This document shows positions 1 through 5,885 of a stretch of DNA of 6,007 bases, in pieces (the first letter of the stretch is position 1; each line of letters opens with the position of its first letter). Under the pieces are notes generated by a model that saw only the letters and a program-made list of their open reading frames with translations, searched no databases and was not told the origin of the DNA. The position numbers and the translations under genes were made by a program. The DNA lies in NCBI GenBank assembly GCA_050246875.1, contig JBFWVF010000029.1, positions 1 through 6,007 of the forward strand. Direction: 5' to 3'. Origin of the DNA: SHWB01 sp050246875 (GTDB lineage Bacteria; Pseudomonadota; Alphaproteobacteria; UBA6615).

Positions 1-1255
1 CTTCCGCGTCGCCCGGCTCGACGAGCACGCCGGTACCGTCCGCGCGGTGGAGGCCGTCGCGGCCGGCCACGGCGGCCAGCGGCACCGGGCGGATCTGCTC
101 GGGGATCCCGCCGGCGCGCGTGGCGATCACCGGGAGCCCGCACGCCAGCGCCTCGATCACCGTGGTCGGAAAGGTGTCCACCCGCGCCGCGTGCACGTAC
201 ACGTCGGCCGCCCGATACGCGGTCCGCATCCGCGCCGGCGTCAGGTGTCCCAGGTGTGTGACCTGTGCCGTCCCCGCCGGCGGCAGCCGGCCGGCGTCGA
301 GCGGCGCCCGGCCTGCCGCGAGCACGCGCACCGGCGCCCCGGCGACCGACGCGCCGCAGCGGTGGAGCGCCTCCACGAGCAGGGGGCCGTCGCGCCACGG
401 CGCACCGGTGTCGCCCGTCGTGACGAGGATCACGGCGGCGTCGGCCGGTAGCGCCAGCGCCGCGCGCGCGGCGGCACGGTCACCCGGCGCGAAGAACGCG
501 GTGTCGATGCCGTTCGGGATGACCCGGGCGCTCGCGACGGCCGGCGCCAGCAGCGACTGGCCGACCCGATCCATGAGCCACTGGCTCGGCGTGGACACAT
601 GGAGGCGGCTCGCGGCGGCGATGGCCTGCTTGCGCCGCCAGTTCTCGGCCGTGCGGTCGCGGCGGACCGCCGGCTCGATGGTCAGGTCCGGGCACGCGCC
701 GCAGCCGGTGCGCCAGCGGTCGCAGTCGAAGGCGTGCGCGCAGTGCCCGCTGAGCAGCCACGCGTCGTGCAGCGTCAGGCAGACCGGCAGCCGTGCGCTG
801 AGCGGCGCCAGTTGCCGGAGGTCGAAGTAGCCGCCGTGCAGGTTGTGGGCGTGCAGCACGTCGGGCGGCGACGGCGGCAGGTCCAGCAGGCGCGCCGTGC
901 CGGGAAAGTCGAAATCCTCGAGCCCGGTGCGCCAGGCCTCGAAGGCGTCGGGATGTGTCGCCAGCCTGAGCCACCGCGCCAGCCGGCCCGCCCCGGAGCC
1001 GGGATGGCGCGCGGCGATGCCGAGGAGGCTGTCGTAGATCCGCCCCGAGGCGGATCCGATCGCCGTGGTTGCGTGGTCGTGGGGCAGCGCGAGGATGTGC
1101 GCGTCGTGCGAGGCGCGACGCCCGACGGCCAGCCATGCCTCATGCCCTCGCGCGCGGAGACCCGCGGTCAGCCGCACCGCCACCTGGTCCGCGCCGCCGT
1201 CGCCGTCACCGGCCGCGACCTGAAGCACGCGCAGCGGCGGCTGCGGGCCGCTCAC
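1..1255 (-). CDS. GT4-type glycosyltransferase, WcaC-like (3' end cut by window edge)
   Basis: This is probably a cytoplasmic or membrane-peripheral retaining glycosyltransferase of the GT-B fold (GT4) that adds a sugar from a nucleotide donor to a surface glycan. The frame is open from a GTG at 1255 to position 1, giving 418 complete codons without a stop. The N-terminal domain starts with LRVLQVA followed by a Gly/Asp-rich loop (about residues 8-23). It carries HNLHG (137-141), LHDAW (162-166) and a four-Cys cluster (C172, C178, C185, C188), an arrangement known from WcaC/AmsD-like enzymes. The C-terminal domain shows IPNGID (246-251) and the E-x7-E-like element D360...E368 followed by ALACGLPVIAT. 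The usual KG of the donor-phosphate site reads DG (289-290). The GTG start overlaps the stop of the methyltransferase by four bases (GTGA), which supports this start and translational coupling. The acceptor and donor sugars cannot be told. I am confident of the family. The C-terminus is missing. Confidence 0.9.
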   Translation of the reverse strand, partial: MSGPQPPLRVLQVAAGDGDGGADQVAVRLTAGLRARGHEAWLAVGRRASHDAHILALPHDHATTAIGSASGRIYDSLLGIAARHPGSGAGRLARWLRLATHPDAFEAWRTGLEDFDFPGTARLLDLPPSPPDVLHAHNLHGGYFDLRQLAPLSARLPVCLTLHDAWLLSGHCAHAFDCDRWRTGCGACPDLTIEPAVRRDRTAENWRRKQAIAAASRLHVSTPSQWLMDRVGQSLLAPAVASARVIPNGIDTAFFAPGDRAAARAALALPADAAVILVTTGDTGAPWRDGPLLVEALHRCGASVAGAPVRVLAAGRAPLDAGRLPPAGTAQVTHLGHLTPARMRTAYRAADVYVHAARVDTFPTTVIEALACGLPVIATRAGGIPEQIRPVPLAAVAGRDGLHRADGTGVLVEPGDAE

Positions 1256-1962
1256 TTCACCACCCGCGCCGTCAGCACCACTTCGTAGTCCGCGTCCCGC
1301 CACGCGAACTCGTCCGGCTCGAGGTCCTCGGCGGCCAGGCCCTGCAGCGCGGCGACAGCCGTCCAGGCGCTGCCGTACGCGTGCACGTCGACCTGCGCCG
1401 CCGGAAAGGACGCCTCGAGCACGCGGCGCAGCCCCTGCGACGTGAAGCGCCAGAAGTCGCCCCAGCGGTCGGCGTCGAACCGGCTGATCTGCCCGATGCC
1501 CGGCACCGTGATCAGGGCCACGCCGCCCGGCGCGAGGATCCGGTGGATCGTTCCGACGGCCGCCGCCACGTCCGGGATGTGCTGCAGCGTCTGCGTGGCG
1601 ATGACGCACTGGTAGGCGCCGGAGGCCAGCGCGGGGGCGTCCATCAGGTCCGCGACGATCGCGCCGGCCGGCGCGCCGTCGGCGTGGTGGACGACGTCGC
1701 TCCTGGTCACGCCGTTCCCGAAGCGGCGCGTATACGTCGCGTCGCCGACCTCGAGCACGGCGCCCCGGATGTCGCCGGCATGCGACGCCAGGAATCGGGC
1801 GATGTAGACGCGGTCGATCGGCGTGCCCCGGTCGAAGCCGAACGTCCGGCTCACCGGCCCCGGCGTCCGCCACGGGTGCGAGCCGGGCGCGCCTCCACTG
1901 CGCGCGCGGCGCAGACGCTGCCGCAGGCGCCGCCACAGGCCGGCCGGGAGCGGCTCAGCCAT
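1252..1962 (-). CDS. Class I SAM-dependent methyltransferase, glycan-cluster type
   Basis: This 236-residue protein is predicted to transfer a methyl group from S-adenosylmethionine, probably to a sugar or glycan intermediate. Residues 1-25 are rich in Arg (LWRRLRQRLRRARS at 9-22), a basic helix that could touch membrane. PVSRTFGFDRGTPIDR (36-51) leads into the Rossmann-like core. Motif I is VLEVGDATY (69-77), followed by an acidic DLMD (105-108), CVIATQTLQHIPD (119-131), and the post-core LAPGGVALITVPGI (143-156). WGDFWRFT (167-174) and the ending DYEVVLTARVVK match a methyltransferase subfamily that I know from glycosyltransferase clusters. Motif I lacks the usual GxGxG but keeps the subfamily's GD-T form. 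I chose the ATG at 1962 because homology-like sequence begins there, a GGAG lies 10 nt upstream, and it overlaps the deacetylase stop by 8 bp. A longer reading to 2160 would add Arg/Pro/Ser-rich sequence that is a shadow of the deacetylase gene. The substrate is unknown. Confidence 0.9.
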   Translation of the reverse strand: MAEPLPAGLWRRLRQRLRRARSGGAPGSHPWRTPGPVSRTFGFDRGTPIDRVYIARFLASHAGDIRGAVLEVGDATYTRRFGNGVTRSDVVHHADGAPAGAIVADLMDAPALASGAYQCVIATQTLQHIPDVAAAVGTIHRILAPGGVALITVPGIGQISRFDADRWGDFWRFTSQGLRRVLEASFPAAQVDVHAYGSAWTAVAALQGLAAEDLEPDEFAWRDADYEVVLTARVVK

Positions 1963-2944
1963 CGAACCACCGCTCCAGCCGCTGGGCCAGGGCCGGGCCA
2001 TCCCAGTCGCGGACGAGCACTCGGGGCAGGCGGAACGGCGACGTGCGGCTCCGCACGACGCCGGGCTCGTTGGCACAGGCCGCGGTGTAGCCGGCCGCGC
2101 GCGCGGCGCGGCGCGTGCGCCACGAGTGGTCGCCGCGTCCGCCGAACGGATACGCAACATGCTCGACGGGCCGGCCCGTCATCGCCGCGAGCGTCGCGCG
2201 GCTGTCGTGCAGTTCCGCGCGCTCCGCGTCAGCCGGAAGCGCCGCGAGCGACGGATGCGTGACGGTGTGGGAGCCGACGTCCAGCCCCCGTCGCCGGGAC
2301 AGCGCGCCGACCTCCGCCGCCGTCATCGCGCGATGGGTCTCGCGCACGGTGGACGGCGTCCCGGCCTGCGCGGCGAGGTCGTCCAGCACCCGCCGCCGCG
2401 CGTCTCCCGCCAGCGGCTTCAGCGCGCCGCACAGCTGGCGGTACGCGGCGTGCCGGGGCGTCGGGTCCGGCTCCTCGACCGTCCAGTCGCGCCAGGCGGC
2501 GGCCTCGGCTTCGGACCACGAGGCGGCCGCGCCCAGTGCGGCCGTCCAGGCCGAGCCGGCGATGGTCAGGCGCAGCGTGTCCGGCAGCACACCCGGCCCG
2601 AGCAGGTGCTGCTCGAGTTCGTCCCACCAGAACTCGCGTCCGCCGTCGAGCACCGACGTCGTCACGAAGAACGTCGCCGGCACGCCGGCCTGGTCGAGCA
2701 GCGGCGCGGCCACCGCGCCGTTGTCCGCGTAGCCGTCGTCGAAGGTCAGCACCAGGCCTCGCCCCGGCAGCCGCCGATCCGCGCGCGCGGCGAGGAGCTC
2801 GGTGAGGCTCATCACCTCCGCCGCGTCACGGACCACGCGGAGGTGTGCCGCGAACCGATCCGGGTGCACGGCGAGCCGCTGCGGGTCCGTGTCCGGACAC
2901 GCGATCCGGTGATAGAGCAGGATGAGCACACCGGGCCGCGGCAT
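1955..2944 (-). CDS. Polysaccharide deacetylase (NodB/CE4 fold), cytoplasmic
   Basis: This 329-residue protein belongs to the metal-dependent carbohydrate deacetylases of the NodB/CE4 fold, which hydrolyse N- or O-acetyl groups on sugars. The N-terminus has the family strand VLILLYHRI (6-14). Motif 1 is TFDDGY (67-72), with catalytic base and metal Asp candidates D69 and D70. PATFFV follows (89-94), then REFWWDELE (103-111). Motif 2 is SHTVTHPSL (225-233), with metal ligands H226 and H230. YPFGG (265-269) stands in the motif 3 position. About 110 residues separate the PATFFV strand from the next core segment, an insertion larger than in minimal NodB domains but familiar in this FWWDEL clade. 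There is no signal peptide or membrane segment, so it should act in the cytoplasm on a precursor or lipid-linked intermediate. I chose the ATG at 2944, 2 bp after the cytidylyltransferase stop. The frame runs open further upstream, but that part reads as Arg/Pro-rich shadow sequence. The family is clear and the substrate is unknown. Confidence 0.9.
   Translation of the reverse strand: MPRPGVLILLYHRIACPDTDPQRLAVHPDRFAAHLRVVRDAAEVMSLTELLAARADRRLPGRGLVLTFDDGYADNGAVAAPLLDQAGVPATFFVTTSVLDGGREFWWDELEQHLLGPGVLPDTLRLTIAGSAWTAALGAAASWSEAEAAAWRDWTVEEPDPTPRHAAYRQLCGALKPLAGDARRRVLDDLAAQAGTPSTVRETHRAMTAAEVGALSRRRGLDVGSHTVTHPSLAALPADAERAELHDSRATLAAMTGRPVEHVAYPFGGRGDHSWRTRRAARAAGYTAACANEPGVVRSRTSPFRLPRVLVRDWDGPALAQRLERWFDG
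1973..1976 (-). promoter_or_regulatory. Shine-Dalgarno-like GGAG for the methyltransferase
   Basis: On the minus strand GGAG lies 10 nt before the ATG at 1962, inside the end of the deacetylase gene. It supports the short methyltransferase start over the upstream in-frame start at 2160. It is short and could be chance in such G-rich DNA. Confidence 0.35.
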
Positions 2945-2946
2945 CG

Positions 2947-3702
2947 TCAGCCCGGATGCCGGTCGCCGCGGCGGGCCGCCGGCCACGCGCCGCGGGCCAG
3001 CGCGTCGAGCGCGGCCTCGACGGCGGGAACGTCCTCGAGGTAGTCGAGGTCGGGGGACGGGTGGTCGACGACGAACGGCAGCACCCGGTGGCCCGCGATC
3101 ATGCCCAGGTCGAGCACGACCTCGGACCGCACGATGTCGACGTAGGAACTCTGCCAGTAGACGTCCGGCAGGAGCTGACGGGGCTGGCTGTGCGACTCGG
3201 GCAGCCCGGGCACGCGGATGAGCGGCTCGATGAACTCGCCCGCGGGCCGCCACATCTTGAACGGGCTCTGGTGGGGAAGGCTGACGGAGCGGAGCGCGTG
3301 TGCGTCCGGCCGCGCGAGGAGCTGGTCGATGGCGTCGTCGACGACCTCGGGCGTGCGGACGGGAACGGTGGCCCGGAGGTGCACGACCAGGTCGCACGCG
3401 TACCCTTCGTGCTCGCGCAGCCACGTCAGCGCGTGGCGGAAGACGTCGAGGTCCGTCGCCGTGTCGGTCGCGAACTCGGCGGGCCTCAGGAACGGTACGT
3501 CGGCGCCGTGCGCGCGGCTCACCGCGGCGATCTCCTCGTCGTCGGTCGAGACGATCGTCCGCGTGATGCGCGACGACCCGAGCGCGGTCGCGATCGGATA
3601 GACGATCAGCGGCCGGCCGCTGACCGGCAGCAGGTTCTTGCGCGGGATGCCCTTGGAGCCCCCGCGGGCGGGGATGAGCGCGAGGATCTCGGGGCGCGGC
3701 AT
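2947..3702 (-). CDS. Acylneuraminate (nonulosonate) cytidylyltransferase, NeuA-like
   Basis: This 251-residue enzyme is predicted to couple CTP to a sialic-acid-like nine-carbon sugar, giving the CMP-sugar donor for glycosyltransferases. The signature ALIPARGGSKGIPRKN (8-23) is the nucleotide-binding loop of CMP-NeuAc/CMP-legionaminate/CMP-pseudaminate synthetases. STDDEEIA (52-59) and FLRPAEFATD (71-80) follow. LPHQSPFKMW (142-151) and QPRQLLPDVYWQSSYVDI (173-190) are typical of the acylneuraminate branch. DLDYLED (218-224) supplies the Asp pair D218/D220 expected to bind magnesium. The segment usually LQPTSP reads LRATVP (109-114). Length is close to the catalytic domain of the family, with no extra esterase domain. 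The ATG at 3702 lies 1 bp after the oxidoreductase stop. A GTG at 3726 would add 8 residues and overlap that gene, and is less likely. The natural sugar (Neu5Ac, legionaminic, pseudaminic or related) cannot be chosen because the synthase genes are outside the window. Confidence 0.92.
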   Translation of the reverse strand: MPRPEILALIPARGGSKGIPRKNLLPVSGRPLIVYPIATALGSSRITRTIVSTDDEEIAAVSRAHGADVPFLRPAEFATDTATDLDVFRHALTWLREHEGYACDLVVHLRATVPVRTPEVVDDAIDQLLARPDAHALRSVSLPHQSPFKMWRPAGEFIEPLIRVPGLPESHSQPRQLLPDVYWQSSYVDIVRSEVVLDLGMIAGHRVLPFVVDHPSPDLDYLEDVPAVEAALDALARGAWPAARRGDRHPG

Positions 3703-3703
3703 G

Positions 3704-4735
3704 CTACCCGACGGCGACCGGCTCACCCGTACCGATGGCCTCGAGCGCGGCGACCGCGACGCGCAGCGTGGCGGCGGCCTGGTCGAGCGTCACCAGCGGG
3801 CGGCCCCGGCCGGCGACCGCGCGGAAGAAGTGGCGCAGCTCGTCCACGAACAGCGCGTTGCGCTCCACCGGAACGACGTGCGGCGCCTCGACGGCGCCCG
3901 AGGGCCGGATGACCGTCACCTGCGAGGCGACGAAGTCCGCCTCGATGCGGCCCGTCGTGCCGATGATGCTGCACGTGCGCGTCTGCGGCTGCCGCAGCAT
4001 GTCCTGGTGCACGTGGACCGGCACGGGCGCGTCGGCGTCGCCGCAGGTCAGCAGCAGGTCCGCCCAGTCCTCGGCGTCGATCTCGATCTCCCCCGAGCGC
4101 CCGCCGGTGGCCGCGACCTGCCGCGCCGGGCCGAACAGCGCCAGCGCGTAGTCGAGGTCGTGACTCTGCTCGAGGATCACGCCGCCACCCCGCGCGCGCT
4201 GCGCCTGGAACATCTGCCGGTAGTCCTCCCACGGGTGCCACGCCGGCAGGTACTCCCCGAAGTCCAGGCGGGCCGACAGCACGCGGCCCACGGCGCGCGC
4301 GGCGAGCAGTTCGCGGAGCGCGAGGAAGACCGGGTGCAGCCGGAGCTGGTACCCCACGGCGCAGACGGTGCCGGCCCCGGCGACGGCGGCGCGCAGGGCC
4401 GTGAGCCCTTCCAGCGTGTGCGAAACCGGCTTCTCGATGAACAGGTGGCAGCCGGCGTGCGCGGCCGCCAGCGCGATGCGCAGGTGCTGATCGGTCGGGT
4501 TCGTGACGAACACGGCGTCGGGCCGCGCGGCCAGCGCCTCGGGCAGCGACGTGAACGTGGTGATGCCGTAGGTGTCGTCCACCGAGCCTGGCAGGACGGT
4601 GCCGTCCGCGCCAAGCACCCGCGCGAGGCCGCGGACGCGGTACGCGTGGAGCTCGACGTCGCCGCCGAACATCGCACGCAGGTTGCGTACGTGCCGTTGT
4701 CCGGCGCTGCCGAGGCCGGCCATCAGGATGCGCAT
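3704..4735 (-). CDS. Gfo/Idh/MocA family NAD(P)-dependent oxidoreductase
   Basis: This 343-residue protein is a sugar or sugar-nucleotide dehydrogenase of the glucose-fructose oxidoreductase/inositol dehydrogenase family. The N-terminal Rossmann fold begins ILMAGLGSAGQRHVRNL (3-19), with the dinucleotide loop GLGSAG at 7-12. VTNPTDQH (78-84 region) and FIEKPVSHTLEG (99-110) follow, with the EKP motif at 101-103 whose Lys lines the active site. The C-terminal domain starts after VGYQLRLHP (127-135) and contains EYLPAWHPWEDYR (161-173) and EQSHDLDYALALFG (189-202), where H192 sits at the usual catalytic-site position. TGRIEADF (261-268) is in the late sheet. Length is normal for the family. Such enzymes with the YLPAWHPWEDY block are common in surface-glycan clusters next to acylneuraminate cytidylyltransferases, which suggests a role in making or modifying that sugar. 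The ATG at 4735 follows a 19-bp spacer and there is no clear Shine-Dalgarno site. The substrate is not determined. Confidence 0.92.
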   Translation of the reverse strand: MRILMAGLGSAGQRHVRNLRAMFGGDVELHAYRVRGLARVLGADGTVLPGSVDDTYGITTFTSLPEALAARPDAVFVTNPTDQHLRIALAAAHAGCHLFIEKPVSHTLEGLTALRAAVAGAGTVCAVGYQLRLHPVFLALRELLAARAVGRVLSARLDFGEYLPAWHPWEDYRQMFQAQRARGGGVILEQSHDLDYALALFGPARQVAATGGRSGEIEIDAEDWADLLLTCGDADAPVPVHVHQDMLRQPQTRTCSIIGTTGRIEADFVASQVTVIRPSGAVEAPHVVPVERNALFVDELRHFFRAVAGRGRPLVTLDQAAATLRVAVAALEAIGTGEPVAVG

Positions 4736-4754
4736 AGGTGAGGGTCGAGTGGTG
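4736..4754. other. 19-bp spacer, the only real intergenic gap
   Basis: This lies between the stop of the family 2-like glycosyltransferase (4755-4757) and the ATG of the oxidoreductase (4735). On the minus strand it is pyrimidine-rich (CCCTCACCT just before the ATG) and holds no purine-rich ribosome site, promoter-like pair or hairpin that I can see. Confidence 0.7.
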
Positions 4755-5885
4755 TCAGTCTAGCGCGTCGGCACGGCTCGCGGTCCCGCGCGCCCGCCAC
4801 AGCGCGAGCAGAATGCCCGGCCATGCCGTGACCGGCCGGCCCCGCACCCCCGCGACCGCCAGACGCGCCCGCCGGCGCCAGCGCGGCGCGAACGGGTAGA
4901 CCACGCGATCGATCGCCATCTGCACGCGCGCCACGCCGTGCGCGGCCAGCCACCACACGCGGTCGAGCCGCGGACCCCGGTCGGCGTCCCCGGCCGTCGC
5001 CGGCGCCTGGCGGACGGGGAGGTCCTCATCCGCCAGACCCCAGCCGTCTCCCGAGGGCCGGAACCCGAGCGATGGAAACACGCGGGTCGTGTTCACCTCG
5101 CGATGCGTGGAGGACGACCGCGAGCCGCGCGGGTGGTAGTGGTCGAGATGGTAGAAGTCCCAGCCGACCAGCGGGCCCAGATCGACCAGCGGGTGGCGCG
5201 TCATCAGCCGCTCCACCATGTCCGGGTCCATCTCGTTCATGAAGATCATCCGCTCGTCGTACCCGCCGCAGGCGTCCCACAGGTCACGGTGGGCCAGCCA
5301 CACACCGACGTCCGACTTGTAGAAGACCCGCGCGGTCTCGACGACCAGCTCACCGCCGTGGGCGGCGAGAAAGCCCGTCAGGGGCCGGAGCGGCGGCAGG
5401 CGCACCGCGAGGCGATACGGGATGCTGCGCCGGTTCGCGAACAGCAGCGTGTCCGCGAGCGGCTTCGAGAACGCCGGTGGCAGCGCGTGCGTGCCGCGCG
5501 CCCAGCCGACGAACGTGCCGAGGAAGCGGGCGCCGGTCAGCGTGTCCTGGTCGATGCGGCCGATGAAGGCGCCCCGTGCCCGACGGGCGGCCGCGTTCAA
5601 GGCCAGGACCTCCGGAAACGGGCTCTCGCCCTGACGCGCGCGGGCGATCGCCGGCGGCACGGTGACGAACCGCGTCAGCGCCGCCGCGGCCGGTCCGAGG
5701 CGCACGGCCCCGGCGAGCGGCACGTCGCTGCCCCAGTCCGTGACCACGAGCTCGACATCCCTCTCCAGTCCCAGCGCGCGGACGGCGTCGGCCGTGTAGT
5801 TGAGCGTCGTCTCCAGCCGGAAGCGGGAGTTGCCCATGTACGCGTCGTTGCGCGAGCACAGGATCAGCGAGAGCGTCGGTCTCAT
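4755..5885 (-). CDS. Glycosyltransferase, GT-A fold (family 2-like)
   Basis: This 376-residue protein is predicted to transfer a sugar from a nucleotide-sugar donor during glycan assembly. The N-terminus LSLILCSRNDAYMGNSRFR (5-23) is the first strand and donor-binding loop of a family 2-like enzyme, with VELVVTDWGSD (44-54) after it. IGRIDQDTLTG (108-118) carries the DxD-type metal site D112/D114. VGVWLAHRDLWDACGGYDE (193-211) is the typical late GT-A block, followed by the acidic NEMDPDMVERL (217-227). GWDFYHLDHYH (241-251) offers His residues that could complete the metal site. The last about 65 residues (310-376) alternate Trp/Leu/Ala-rich and Arg-rich stretches, which would suit peripheral membrane attachment. 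There is no clear transmembrane segment. The ATG at 5885 overlaps the previous gene's stop as ATGA. A GTG at 5930 is possible but would overlap that gene by 49 bases and add Gly/Arg-rich sequence. Donor and acceptor are unknown. Confidence 0.88.
   Translation of the reverse strand: MRPTLSLILCSRNDAYMGNSRFRLETTLNYTADAVRALGLERDVELVVTDWGSDVPLAGAVRLGPAAAALTRFVTVPPAIARARQGESPFPEVLALNAAARRARGAFIGRIDQDTLTGARFLGTFVGWARGTHALPPAFSKPLADTLLFANRRSIPYRLAVRLPPLRPLTGFLAAHGGELVVETARVFYKSDVGVWLAHRDLWDACGGYDERMIFMNEMDPDMVERLMTRHPLVDLGPLVGWDFYHLDHYHPRGSRSSSTHREVNTTRVFPSLGFRPSGDGWGLADEDLPVRQAPATAGDADRGPRLDRVWWLAAHGVARVQMAIDRVVYPFAPRWRRRARLAVAGVRGRPVTAWPGILLALWRARGTASRADALD

Noticed and set aside
480..1136. Minus-strand open frame of 218 codons inside the GT4 region
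   Set aside because: It is in a different frame from the GT4 gene and gives an Arg/Pro/Ala-rich product, while the frame from 1255 contains all GT4 motifs.
1963..2160. 66-residue N-terminal extension of the methyltransferase
   Set aside because: This stretch is the coding end of the deacetylase in another frame. The extension is Arg/Pro/Ser-rich and the family-like sequence begins after the ATG at 1962.
1069..2262. Long plus-strand open frame (397 codons) across the GT4, methyltransferase and deacetylase genes
   Set aside because: It runs antisense across three recognised genes and their junctions, is very Arg/Ala/Pro-rich and shows no domain.
1823..3043. Plus-strand open frame of 406 codons opposite the deacetylase
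   Set aside because: It is an antisense shadow with low-complexity Arg-rich composition and no motif.
2945..3424. 160-residue N-terminal extension of the deacetylase
   Set aside because: It overlaps the cytidylyltransferase gene out of frame and is Arg/Pro-rich. The deacetylase fold begins right at the ATG at 2944.
2956..3912. Plus-strand open frame of 318 codons opposite the cytidylyltransferase
   Set aside because: It is an antisense shadow of a gene with clear catalytic motifs and has none of its own.
3638..4741. Long plus-strand open frame (367 codons) opposite the oxidoreductase
   Set aside because: It is the complement of a well-recognised Gfo/Idh gene. Its product is Arg/Gly/His-rich with no family motif; long antisense frames are expected when the third codon positions are nearly all G or C.
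4736..4754. Possible promoter or terminator in the 19-bp gap
   Set aside because: It is too short for a promoter, and I see no inverted repeat with a T-run.
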